64,000 bases of DNA. Source: Chaenocephalus aceratus (lineage: Eukaryota > Chordata > Actinopteri > Perciformes > Channichthyidae). Every line of letters begins with the position of its first letter. Position 1 is the stretch's first letter. Below are positions 1 through 9,985 of the stretch, in pieces. The notes beneath the pieces are model-generated. The model was not told the DNA's origin. It saw only the letters and a program-made list of their open reading frames with translations, and did no database searches. The stretch spans positions 12,939,456-13,003,455 of the forward strand of contig CM043792.1 of assembly GCA_023974075.1 (NCBI GenBank). The letters run 5' to 3'. Made by a program: the position numbers and the translations under genes.

Positions 1-421
1 TCCTCCTGGGCAACAAAGTATATCTATGGAACAAACAGTGAGCTGCTCAAATTAGCTGTAGTCATACCAGCTTCAGAATTAAATAGCTAACCTGGTGTAT
101 AGCCATGTACAAAAGTAACACAAAAAGGATAAAACAAACATACTTAAGCAGGTCAAATGTACTGAAAAATATCTCCTTAGAACCCTTAAAGGTCCCATGA
201 CATGGCCATTTCTACTGATCATAATTCCATTGTTGAGGTCTACTAGAATAGATTTACATTATGCAATTTTCCAAACCCACATTAGTTTCTCATACAGCAT
301 CTCTGTATAGTATGTGTTCACTCTCTGTCCTAAACGGCTTGTTGGAGAACATTTTCTTCACTGTTAAAGAAAAAAGGGGTACAGTTCTGGTTCAATTTAA
401 TTTGAACATTTGAACTGTTGG

Positions 422-740
422 ATACAAACAGAAGGACGATAGCTCATATATGAGACTTCCAAGGTCTTTTAATTTGAAACTCTACATCAGATTGTCCTGA
501 TTCTCTCTGAATGACTAGATGGGGTGTCCTGCTATCACCCTGGAGTGAAATAAGTCTTTGATCATTTGGCAGTTTTTTATTTATTCTTGTATAAAAACAG
601 AAGAACGATAGCACATATGAGATTTCAAAAGTATTTTATTTTGAAACTCTACATCAGATTGTCCTGATGTTCTCTGATTGACTAGATGGGGTCTCCTGCT
701 ATCACTCTGAAGTGAAATAAGTATTTGATTGACTTCAATT
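422..740. repeat. Two-copy tandem duplication, about 168-bp unit
   Basis: Two diverged head-to-tail units (about 422-589 and 590-740) share the order ACAGAAGRACGATAGC, then GAAACTCTACATCAGATTG, then GACTAGATGGGG and GTGAAATAAGT. It lies in the first insertion of copy A. I see no coding potential. Confidence 0.8.
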
Positions 741-971
741 GACTCTTTGATTATGGACAGTTTCCATTAAATAATAATCAAAATATAGATGGACAATACA
801 TCTAATTTGAGATTTTAAGGAGTGTTGTGAGATGGTGTCAACATATTTTGAAGGCAGTTTTTACAGGCCTCTACCGTAATGCATAGGATATTCGCACACC
901 GCAATACAACGTGCGGGCTGGCTTGACTGTGTTTTCCGAAGTGGGGGCTGGCTTGACCACAGTCTGTTTAC

Positions 972-1980
972 CAGGGGCAGACTGGCCATTGGGAATACCG
1001 GGAGTTCCCCCGGTGGACCGGTACTGTGTGTGTTGCCTAAATCCTACCGGCCCACATTTGTAAGTGTTCCGGCCCAGCCCAGCCCAGTGGGGTGTGGCCA
1101 GGGTTGGGTTGTAACGGAATACATGTCTTTACGTACGTTACGTAATCAGAATACACAAATCAAGTAACTGTATTCAGCTCGCGTTACATTTGAAAAACGA
1201 GTAATCTGATTACAGTTACTTTCGTAAACCTGAAGTGAATACATTTTGGATTACTTATTGGAATTATTGGTGGAAAGATTTCCTCACAACATTTAATATT
1301 CAAGTAGGTACAGCCGAATCATCACAGCACAACAAAATGTGCGGGTCCGCTCAGTGAAACAATAACAACGTGCTCAAGGGCACCACGGCAGGGCAGGAGG
1401 TGAACTGGGACCTCTCCAAGTAGAAGTCCACACTCCAAATAGGTCTGGTCGGGGACTTGAACCGGCGACCCTACGGCTCACAGTCCAAGCCCCTACTGAC
1501 TGCCATAGATTTAGTCCCTAATTTTGCTCTCAAAATGGACCAGATTGATGCATTTAACTTCAACATTTAAAAAAAAATCTTCCCGGGGGAACTTACCCCC
1601 GGACCCCCCGAGAGGAGGTGAGGTCCACCACCTGCCCACACCCCCTGTTAAATTGTCTCACCCACATTGAGGATGCTTCCTACGCCCATGTTTTTATTCC
1701 ATGTGTCAAGTCAGGCAAATTGGGTCAAAATGTTATTGCATCAATGATCTGTTAACATTAAAATCACTAAATATATGCTGTAACTATTTTGCTCTAGGCA
1801 ACTCAAGGGCTCAGGTAATGTGATTACTATATGAATAATTGTCCAAAATAACATAAAATGCATAGGGTTTTTTGTTAAGTAACATACTTTCGTCGCCGGC
1901 CAGCCGATACATGCCGCGCATTAAGTGGGCCTGTCTGTCAATTAATCCCCGGGCCACTTTTTCCCCCCAGTCCGCCCCTG
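972..1980. mobile_element. hAT-type element with 8-bp target duplication CTGTTTAC
   Basis: The ends are CAGGGGCAGACTGGCC and, on the right, CAGTCCGCCCCTG, which are inverted relative to each other. They are flanked by an exact 8-bp direct duplication CTGTTTAC (964-971 and 1981-1988). An 8-bp duplication with CAG-type termini is characteristic of the hAT superfamily. The same end sequence occurs on the element at 50365-52710. The interior is a patchwork: about 1105-1255 is a diverged TE fragment rich in TAACGGAATACATG-like sequence, about 1370-1510 is a SINE- or LINE-like segment, and 1500-1660 is repeated near 16.6 and 26.6 kb. No transposase frame is recognisable. Confidence 0.85.
1500..1660. 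repeat. Dispersed repeat fragment shared with 16555-16650 and 26540-26680
   Basis: The three sites share TTGCTCTCAAARTG, then GATTGATGC, an A-rich tract, AAATCTTCC and a run like GGGGGACCCC followed by GAGGAGGTGAG. The copy at 26540-26680 is in the opposite orientation. It looks like the end of an unidentified DNA transposon. I can assign no family. Confidence 0.6.
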
Positions 1981-2540
1981 CTGTTTACCCAGTGTTTCCT
2001 GACATTAAACGTTTTATTTCACCTTGCTATGTGTTTTTAACGTATATTAAAAAACGGGGACATTTCCGGGGACAGTTTTCAACCGGGGACAGGCCAATAC
2101 AAACAGGGACTGTCCCCGGAAAACGGGTACGTCTGGTCACCCTGGTTAGCAACCAGAAAATGACACCAGTAATGACAAACAGATGAGAATGCTGCGTGGG
2201 GTCTGGGTGCCGTGTTGGCGGGACGTTGCGAGGCTCGCTGATGCGAGGAGCGGACAATGTGAGCTGGCTTACTGGTCTGGTTTCCTGGTTGCTGTGTGGG
2301 GTCGGCGAGACAGCGAGACACAGCGAAACCCAGCCCGAAACCAGCCTGAGCACACACACACACCCGCAGCCTGGCTGTGAGTCTGTGTGTGTGCTCACAC
2401 ACAGACTCACAGCCTCGCCGCGTCCCGCCGTCTCAGGCTGAGAAATCCGCGGAGCTGCAGCTGAGAAAAGATTGAGTGTGTGTGTGAGGAAGTCCGCGGA
2501 TTTGTCCATTTGGACTAATCCGCGGACTTAACTTAACGGC

Positions 2541-3234
2541 ACATGAGCGCGCCCCCACGAGGGTAAGATTACTTCATATACGCATTTTGCGCAGTCCGGT
2601 CAGCTCGCTAAACAGAGGGCGGAGCATCAGGTGATCATGCAGAGCTGCGTGTCTCCATCAGACTCAGCAGCTGATCTGATCTCTCTCTCGCGTCCGGTTA
2701 CACTTCACTCGCGTTTATGTCCATATCGATCAGATCTAGCTCTCCTGATCGGCCTTTATAGAGAGCACCGATCAAACTATTAAGAGTGAATATCGGCCGA
2801 TAATGACCGGCGGGGCTCCCCCCGTTAACAGGTCAATGTCGAGCAATGGCTTCGTAGTGCACTGATCGATTAGGCTAAGCTAACCTGTAGCTGCTCCCTC
2901 CACACTCACAACAACTTCATACAGACATAAATAAAGCAGCTGTATTCGCCATACAGGAAACACACATTTAAAACGGTTTTGCCTGCCGTTTTTGTGTACA
3001 CAAGCATTCATCAGTGGTTCGGAAAGTGGCGCTGTACCTTAATAATATAAAGGCTTGTATTTGCTGCATTTCCTGTTCGGAAAGTGGCGCTGTACTGAGA
3101 GTGGAGGGTGTCCTGAGATTAGCGCCTGCAGGCAGGCTCCATGGACCTGTCAGCTCCGGACTGCGCAAAATGCGTACATGAAGCGCTACGTCATGAACGC
3201 AAGAAATCTACCCTCGTGGGGGCGCGCTCATGTG
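2541..3234. mobile_element. Foldback element with about 70-80-bp inverted arms
   Basis: The left arm (2541-2612) begins CACATGAGCGCGCCCCCACG and continues through ATACGCATTTTGCGCAGTCC. The right arm (about 3155-3234) is its reverse complement, ending in CGTGGGGGCGCGCTCATGTG. The loop of roughly 540 bp is non-coding and contains two direct copies of TTCGGAAAGTGGCGCTGTAC (about 3019-3038 and 3076-3095). It accounts for much of the second insertion in copy A. No convincing target duplication was seen. Confidence 0.7.
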
Positions 3235-3834
3235 ATTGGCTTAGAATTGAGGAGACATCTGATTGGCTATAGATAGAAATAATTACAAGTACGAATCGGC
3301 TGACCGTCAGGGGAGTCTCAAAAAACCCACACACGAATGCACACAGCGATCCGTGCACAGAAAGCGGTTTGTGTTTGCAGGTGCAGAGGTTTTAAACGGA
3401 AAACAAATATGTGAGGATCAAAAATACACATGTAAAACTTTTTTCTGTATTTGGATTTTATTTACATGTATATGAAACGGAATACATTTGTGTGTGCATT
3501 GAAAAACACAAGTGTGGATCCGGAAATACAAGTGTGAATCCTTCTGTGCGCATGTGTGTATTATGAGACTGTTCTGAGCATATAAACGTAACGGCTCTGC
3601 GGATTGGTCCATTTGGACCAATTGGTCCATTTGGGTATGGTCACATCACCATATCCAGGAAGAAAAAGATGGAAGAAGAGAAATCTCCAACGAGGCGTTC
3701 TGGGGCAGCACAGACAGGTCTTGTCTGTGTACTTTGAGGGTTTGTGACTCTGCAGACCGTTTACATGCAGAAAAAGCTACATAACACACAAGGGGACGGG
3801 TAATAACCGGAAAAGCATGTCATGGGACCTTTAA

Positions 3835-4504
3835 AGAGTCTTTGTCAGAAAACAATATTTGTGTGCTTTTACAAGTAAGCACAGTCGATCTTACCCTGCT
3901 TGCCCCTGTCTATAGTGGTAAATATAACTGTCAATCAGTGCATTTGAGTATGATGTAAGTGTGGCAGGCTGTTAAGCTTGTGTCAAATGAAAGCATGCAC
4001 TCCGGACTGGCATTTATACGGTAAGCAAATAGAAAATACACCATAAAAATGAGCTTTTCTGAATAAAAGCTTAGCATTTGTGCACATATGATACGGAGGG
4101 ATAAATATCTTATAAATCATAGCAGCTCAAATGCCAGGTGAACTATTTTTGCTTCTTTTTTTCCCCAGCAGACCGTCTGAATTGAGCAATCTCTGCCAGC
4201 TAAAGCACCATTTGGATTAGCAAAAGCCCCACTGATAGGTCAGCTTAGCCCGTAATGGAGCAGCTTAGACCTTGTCTGCATGATTATAACATTCTTAGCG
4301 GCCTATTCCCATGCATCCAGATGTTACATTACAAACAACTCTGCCTCCCTTTAAGCCCGACACAATTTCAGATCACAGGGACATGAATGATGCACTTTGA
4401 AAATATCTCTATGATGTGTTCTGACAAGAGACCTCATTGTAACTGCGCTGCTGTTTCAAGTATCATCTTTTTAATCAACTGATCATTTATTTGCCACATT
4501 TTAT
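3835..4504. other. Unassigned spacer between the two piggyBac-type elements
   Basis: AT-rich sequence with no long open frame, no terminal repeats and no recognised repeat family. I see nothing specific in it. Confidence 0.5.
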
Positions 4505-4716
4505 TTAAAGGTCCCATGTCATGGCCATTTCTACTGATCATAATTCCATTGTTGAGGTCTACTAAAGTAGATTTATGTTGTGCAATTTTCCAAACTCACA
4601 TTGGTTTCTCATACAGCATCTCTGTATACAACACACTCTCACTCCCTAAGCGTCCAGGAGTGATGCTTGATCAGGGTCCCGTGGCGTGCAGTTGGGACGC
4701 GCCGAGGCTCCTTCAG

Positions 4717-5045
4717 TGTTACGACTGGAGCACACAAAAAATGATAGGACCCAAATGCACGACTCCAGACAAAAGATGATTTAAAAAAAGGGTTTTTACT
4801 TGCGGTGATAAGCAAGGCAATACATTCACAAGGTTTTAAAAACGATCTGGCACTGGGCACAGGGAACACACAGAATATATACACAAACAAGGGACTCTAA
4901 AGGTGCAAACAATAAGGTAGGAGTATGGTAGGAGTCGAACTACCTGAAAAGAGAAAGGAAATGGCAGACAACAAAAAGGGTTAGCAGATTTGACAATATA
5001 AACTAAACAGAGAAATAATATTAACAAATCTGCAGAGACACAACA
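4717..5045. mobile_element. Solo LTR with 5-bp duplication TTCAG
   Basis: A 329-bp segment begins TGTTACGAC and ends CACAACA, the TG...CA form of long terminal repeats, with TGTT/AACA ends. It is flanked by TTCAG on both sides (4712-4716 and 5046-5050). Removing it with one TTCAG restores a left arm that pairs base for base with the uninterrupted right arm around 5670-5690, which is independent proof of insertion. The 5-bp duplication fits a Ty3-like or ERV-type LTR element that recombined to a solo LTR. No internal coding region remains. Confidence 0.8.
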
Positions 5046-5154
5046 TTCAGCTTCATAAACGGATGCAAAGAGCTTTCAACTGATTGCAATGTATTCCCAT
5101 CGGCGGCGATATTTGACGCTCATGGAAGCACCGCATCCATTTATGTCGGCAGAT

Positions 5155-5560
5155 CTTAATGGCAATGTGAGCGTCCATTCCCATTGGATAACGGAGAATT
5201 GTACACCCGGAAGTACGTTTTCTCCTTACTTTTGATTGATTTGACAGTGATATCTCCACTACTCATCAACTCAAAAACACCAGATTACCTTTGTTAATTA
5301 AACGACATTGATACTGTTGAATCTGTTTAAATTGTGTAAACAGTTTAGGGTTAGGGTTAGGGTTAGGGTTAGGTAACCCTAACCCTAACCCTGCTTTTGT
5401 GTTTTTCCCCTTCAATTCTGAGAAACAACTTGTTTTCTCTGAAATGTGGAGCGCCAAAGAGACTACACTACCCACAATCCCCAGCTATTGTTGTGACGAC
5501 ACCTGTCCGCTTTTACAAACCTCGTGATAAGTCAACAAGATCTGTGATTGAATGAAACAG
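5155..5560 (+). repeat. piggyBac 3'-region homology (degenerate)
   Basis: This block matches the complement of the 3' part of the piggyBac element near 20.1-20.3 kb and the fragment at 17945-18280. Shared landmarks in order are CATTCCCATTGGATAACGGA, ACACCCGGAAGTA, GATTGATTTGACAGTG, CTACTCATCAACTCAAAAAC and GACTACACTACCC. It includes the place where transposase exon 2 ends at a splice donor. It is interrupted by the telomere-like array at 5345-5392. Confidence 0.7.
5345..5392. repeat. Short telomere-like array in head-to-head arrangement
   Basis: About 4.8 units of TTAGGG run directly into three units of the complementary AACCCT, forming a 48-bp near-perfect inverted structure. The vertebrate telomere unit is TTAGGG. 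The array sits inside a transposon and replaces nothing recognisable in the parallel copies at 18.1 and 20.2 kb, which lack it, so it was probably inserted or amplified here. Confidence 0.85.
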
Positions 5561-6009
5561 GGAGAAACAGCAGGATTGAGGCTGTGTGTCTGTTCCTGAC
5601 TTAATAAATGCCCACACCGGGTTGTATATGAATACATTCCAATCAGTTGAAAGCTCTTTGCGTCCGTTTATGAAGCTGAAGGAGCCTCGGCGTGTCCCAA
5701 CTGCACGCCACGGGACCCTGACCAAGCGTCGCTCCTGGACGCTTAGGGAGTGAGAGTGTATTGCTGTATAGTATGTGTATTCACTCTGTCCTAAACGGCT
5801 TGTTGGAGCTCCTGCCCCCCCCTCCCTATGAGCCCAGTGGCCATCTGCGAGACAGCGAGACACAGCGAAACCCAGCCCGAAACCAGCCCGAACACACACA
5901 CACCCGCAGCCTGGCTGGGAGTTTGTGTGTGTACTCACACACCGACTCACCGCGTCCCGCCGTCTCAGGGAGGATAAATCGGCAGAGCTACAGCTGAGAA
6001 AAGATTGAG

Positions 6010-6014
6010 TGTGT

Positions 6015-6067
<53 letters not shown>
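6010..6067. repeat. (TG)n microsatellite
   Basis: An almost pure TG run in the middle block of copy B; copy A has only a short version at the matching place (about 2474-2486). Confidence 0.9.
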
Positions 6068-6070
<3 letters not shown>

Positions 6071-6351
6071 AAGTCTTAACCTAACGGCTCCGCGGACGTA
6101 ACCTCTCCACGGATTGCTCCATTTGGGTATGGGCACGTCACTGTACCCAGGAAGAAAACAATGGAAAAAGAGAAATCTCCAATGAGGCATTCTGGGGCAG
6201 CATAGACAGGTGTTTTCTGTGTCAGAGTTTTACTCCCAACAGGGTGTACTTTGAGGGTTTGTGACTTTGCAGACTGTTTACATGCAGAAAAACCTTCATA
6301 ACACACAAGGGGACAGGTAATAACCGGAAAAGCATGACATGGGACCTTTAA

Positions 6352-6654
6352 TATCTTTGACATGATCTTGCTCATAAAAGAATCATAATGTCAACTTTAG
6401 CAACCTTTTCACGACATCTCAGCTGTGACACTTTATTTAGAAGTGCTAGCGTATGAAGAATGTCTTCTAGATAATAGACATTTTTGCAGCTCAGTCATTT
6501 GGTTTGCACTTTGCTTTTAAATTGCCATGAATCCTTATTCAAAAAATATATTCCACCAACCTTTCCCTTGTAATTTATTTTCAACAGCTCCCTTTAGACC
6601 GTTCCAGCTGTTCTGATGATGATGAAGTGAAGTATCCCTCATGTCGCCGCGTGT

Positions 6655-6722
<68 letters not shown>

Positions 6723-7220
6723 CCTCAGTTCTCTCACCTACAGTGAGGATTCAAGGGTGTGCGATTAATAATCATACATACAATGCTCAGCATTTTCAGC
6801 ACAATCAATGCACAACGGGCCAAGACAAGGTTAAAGGTTTTAAAGGTCCATAAGTGGTATTGTCAATGATGGAAATTAGTTGAAAAGGAAATTACCAGAA
6901 AAATCAATTGTTTTTTCTTGCCAATGACAGTCAAAATGTGTGGTTTAGTCATTTTCTTTCAGGCAGGCTTAAACTTATCCCAGGTTCTTTGGATCACATG
7001 TTCAATGCAAATGATTCACTTTAATGATAAAAAAAAATGAAAAAAAAATTAAGCGTCTAAAACATGAACGCCCCTATATCCTTTCCTTTTAGTCAACACA
7101 CAAACACAAATGTTGTGAGTGGGTTTATTTCCTCTTATTCAAACCGTTCTGCATTGTTTTAAATATGATGAGCAGCACGTGCAGCAGCAACACTTTTCTC
7201 GTGGATTGCTGCAGGGTACA
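6352..7220. other. Unassigned spacer with (TG)n at 6652-6718
   Basis: Non-coding, AT-rich sequence. The only clear structure is a 67-bp TG microsatellite at 6652-6718 and a poly(A)-like patch near 7029-7052. No terminal repeats or conserved frames were seen. Confidence 0.6.
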
Positions 7221-7474
7221 AACTATAGGTTACTTACGTAACCCAGCACTCAGAGTTACATGAAGTGATGAAGTGAGATGTCTCACTATGGGATGCGCCT
7301 CATCGCGGAGCAAACAGAAGCATCAATCTCATTACGCCAATCCTGATTGGCTGGTGATCTTGATGTCAGCGTCAGGGGAAATCACCCCCTATAAGTAGCT
7401 TGCGCCACAACGCATGCGTCATTCAAAATAAGCACCTCTTCTCGCTTCACTATAGCAAGGAGGGCCGTCTGGTG

Positions 7475-7575
7475 AGACATCTCACTTCATGTTACTCTGA
7501 CGCTGGGGTTACGTAAGTAACCTATATCTCTCATTCATAACACTCTCCGTTCGATGTCTCACTATGGGATATTGT
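7475..7575. repeat. Internal complementary region of DIRS copy 1
   Basis: The segment reads as the reverse complement of the left element end (through TTACGTAAGTAACCTAT) joined to the reverse complement of the right end (TCTCATTCATAACACTC and on through GTCTCACTATGGGAT). This is the circle-junction complement that DIRS elements use as a template to rebuild their ends. With the left terminus at 7221-7290 it also forms a large inverted pair. Confidence 0.8.
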
Positions 7576-7706
7576 AGCTCCCGTATTGCCAGACGAGCTT
7601 ATCTCGAAAATCACCAAACCGACCAGAACTTTAACAGGTAGGGCTCCGACTCAACCAGGTGCCCAGCACTGCTTGAGTCAAAACTGGGACTAGAACGTCC
7701 AGACTG

Positions 7707-8677
7707 TTAAAAGGCGGACAAAAGTGAGCGGCGAGGACCAGTTCGCCGCTTGCACCAATGTCTTGGATGGGAGACATCCTGGACAGAGCCCAGGATGCAG
7801 CCAGACCCTGAGTCCAGAGAACTTGCGAACCCGAGGGTGCCTGCGAGCTCTGACTTGTATGGGCCCCAAAGCAATTGCCTCCACAATCCAGTGGGAGAGC
7901 CGTTGCTTAGTAACAGGCTTGCCCTTGTGAGGGTTAGCCCAGGACACGAAGAGTTAGTCATTAAGACGAAGCTCCTTTGATCTGTCCATATATGTGTGTA
8001 AAGCCCAGACTGGACACAACAGATCCTGCTGCTGCTCCCCGGAGGAAACCAGCGGCGGAGGAAATGCCTAAATGTCAATTGGGGTACACGAACCAACCAC
8101 CCTTGGTGTAAAGGCAGGGTTGGGCTTCAACAACACTCTTGTTTGCCCTGGGGCGAACTGAGTGCATGAAGGATGTACAGACAGTGCATGAATATCACTT
8201 GACCCGCTTGGCGGATGCCAGGGCCAGTAACAGCACTGTCTTGAGTGACAGATGTTTCATGTCAGCTCCTTCCAGGGGTTCAAATGGGGTCATTCTGAGC
8301 CCTTTTAAAACCACTGCCAAGTCCCATAAGGGCACCAGTGACCTGGAGACAGGGAGGAGCCTGCGAGCTCCCTTCATAAAACGGCAGACCAAAGGATGTT
8401 GGCTAGCCGTCTTACCCTCAAAGCCCACATGGCATGCAGCAATAGCAGCCAGGTACACCTTGATCGTGGAGAAAGCTCTGTGTTTATCGATCAAGTCCTG
8501 TAGAAATGATAAAATCACCCCGACAGGACATTGAAAAGAGATGTGTCCTTCTTGAAGGCACCACTCCTCAAACACCCTCCACTTACAGTCGAAAGAGACC
8601 TGGTGGAGGAAGCTCTCGCACTCTGAATAGTGTTTATCACCTTCTGAGGGAGTCCCACTGTATTCAGATTGTACCAC
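7707..8677 (-). pseudogene. DIRS tyrosine recombinase, copy 1, broken
   Basis: Transposon integrase of the tyrosine recombinase family. The N-terminal half (8677-8195) is open and matches copy 2 closely, with the shared stretches DKHRAFSTIKVYLA and VGFEGKTASQHPL up to LALASAKRV. It then meets a frameshift and stop near 8195. The C-terminal half continues in other frames to about 7707 with several disruptions; the HxxR region is degraded compared with copy 2. It would not give an active enzyme. Its N-terminal part is more intact than copy 2, where a stop codon interrupts the same place. Confidence 0.8.
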
Positions 8678-8689
8678 TCACGGGTCAGG

Positions 8690-9470
8690 CCCATAGTGCC
8701 CCGTGCTCTGGGCGTGGGTGATGGATCGCCCCCCCCCGCCTGAGACAATCTGTCCCTGCGTGGTGGGGGCTGCCATGGCTGCCCGCACAACAGCTGATAT
8801 ATCTCCGCCAGCCCGTACGTTGCGGGCTAGGGCGGAACCATCAGGATAAGTGTGTGGCGTTGCTCCTTCACTCTGGCCAGAGTTGGGGGTAACAGAGTCA
8901 GGGGATGGGAACGCGTACAGAGGACCCGGAGGTCAATCGTGTATGAGTGCGTCCCCGCCCTAACATTGCGTTTAAATCGTGCATTAAAGAGAACAGCTGT
9001 CATTGAGCATTTTTTCTTTATGCGAACAATTTTAACGCGGCTCTGCCGTAACGCACCCGCAGCGGACTCACGATCCTTGGATGTGGAGTCCAGTCTGCAT
9101 AGAGTGGTGCACCTCTGGACAGTAATTCTGTCCCGAGGTGCATCACTCCCGGTACCTGTGTCGCTCTCAGAGAGAGGAGGACGTCTGCCGCTCCAAGGGA
9201 TCAGTTTGTGTGCCAGTGTGTGTGACTGGAGACAACGCAACCTCCCTGGCGGTTCATACACAATATTGTGTTGTCTGTCCTCACAAGGACATGGTGTCCT
9301 CTGAGAGAGGCAGGAAGCGTTTTAGGTGGGGCACCACCGCTAAGGAGCTCCGGGTGATTTACGTGCGCCCGCTGGAGGTCTCTGCTCTAGAGGACCTCTC
9401 CCGGGCGACCTTCGTAAATACCCTATCAGCCTGTCTGACAGCGTCCATGGTGACCACCTTCACGTGAAAG
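8690..9470 (-). pseudogene. DIRS RNase H and downstream domain remnant, copy 1
   Basis: Fragments in different frames match the RNase H region of copy 2: LRCLQSHTLAHKLIPWSGR and GSDAPRDRI are visible around 9100-9260. DIRS elements carry reverse transcriptase, RNase H and often a methylase-like domain in one long ORF overlapping the recombinase. Here only the RNase H and downstream part remain, with frameshifts and stops. The N-terminal edge of RNase H lies near 9470, and upstream sequence is the tandem repeat rather than a polymerase. Confidence 0.65.
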
Positions 9471-9549
9471 GACAGCACCCGAGGCCGCGTCCCGTAATAG
9501 AAAAGTCGGGTGTAGTGCCACTACGCATTAGCATAATAACCAATACTCT

Positions 9550-9712
9550 CCGCACGCCGTGGCTCCAGCCGGCACATCGCATGCGCGATGACGGTGGTGC
9601 CATTCACGACCCCAGCCGGCACTGCGCATGCGCGTGACGTTGGTGCCCTTAAAGCCCCAGCCTGCACTGCGCATATGCGCGTGGCGGTGGTGTCCTTCAC
9701 AGACCCCGTCAG
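9550..9712. repeat. GC-rich 45-bp tandem repeat in DIRS copy 1
   Basis: Three to four diverged units centred on CAGCCGGCACTGCGCATGCG, with the palindromic core GCGCATGCGC. It occupies the position where reverse transcriptase would be expected. A 24-base poly(T) tract follows at 9801-9824. Confidence 0.85.
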
Positions 9713-9985
9713 TAATCCGCCTTTTGAGAGATGCCGTAGCTTACTCTCAGAAGGGGGAATAATTGACGGGCTGTTTATTGGCTTCATTGATTTTCTTTTC
9801 ATTTTTTTTTTTTTTTTTTTTTTTGAGCTGCGCCCTCGGCCTGAAGCCTGGATGCGTCAGCGGCAAATGTTTTATGACAGAGGAATCAATCAATGTGTGA
9901 CATGTGTTTGTGCGGACTTGAGGAGGTGTTTAGGCCTCTCTCGAGGCGGCGGGAACACATTCACGGAGGGGAGAAGGAGGGGCTG

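Larger units (their letters stand above)
186..3834. mobile_element. TTAA-bounded piggyBac-type non-autonomous element, copy A (inflated by insertions)
   Basis: Both ends carry TTAA (186-189 and 3831-3834) followed inward by the inverted repeat AGGTCCCATGACATG / CATGTCATGGGACCT. TTAA duplication is the hallmark of piggyBac-superfamily transposition. Compared with copy B, which has the same arms, the original element is only about 0.7 kb: a left arm (190-345), a middle block rich in CA dinucleotides (about 2300-2530) and a right arm (about 3600-3834). The two intervals between these blocks hold later insertions. No transposase of its own is present. Its ends differ from the right end of the piggyBac transposase element at 20-24 kb, so that element was probably not its source. 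Confidence 0.75.
4629..5763. mobile_element. Long-TIR DNA element with 7-bp duplication CTGTATA
   Basis: An exact duplication CTGTATA (4622-4628 and 5764-5770) flanks inverted ends beginning CAACACACTCTCACTCCC (right end in reverse: CAATACACTCTCACTCCC). The arms are about 130 bp. The right arm is continuous (5634-5763). The left arm is split into 4629-4716 and 5051-5100 by a solo LTR. The interior (about 5155-5560) is homologous to the 3' part of the piggyBac transposase element at 20.1-20.3 kb and also contains a telomere-like repeat. Superfamily unclear: the duplication length would be odd for piggyBac, and hAT would need 8 bp. Confidence 0.75.
4505..6351. mobile_element. TTAA-bounded piggyBac-type non-autonomous element, copy B
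   Basis: TTAA lies at 4505-4508 and 6348-6351, with inverted ends AGGTCCCATGTCATG and CATGACATGGGACCT. The arms match copy A, the left-end fragment at 12971, the right-end fragment ending at 24981 and the inverted end fragment at 49815-50129. After removing the insertion at 4629-5763, the original is about 0.7 kb and non-coding. Its central block holds CA/TG-rich sequence and a long (TG)n run. This is the best reference copy of the family in the window. Confidence 0.8.

Noticed and set aside
5345..5392. Telomere or chromosome fusion point
   Set aside because: Only 48 bp, lying inside a transposon with its own target duplication; no subtelomeric sequence on either side.
8139..8534. Plus-strand frame of 131 codons
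   Set aside because: Shadow of the recombinase gene, which is on the minus strand; the same shadow occurs at 44641-45012.
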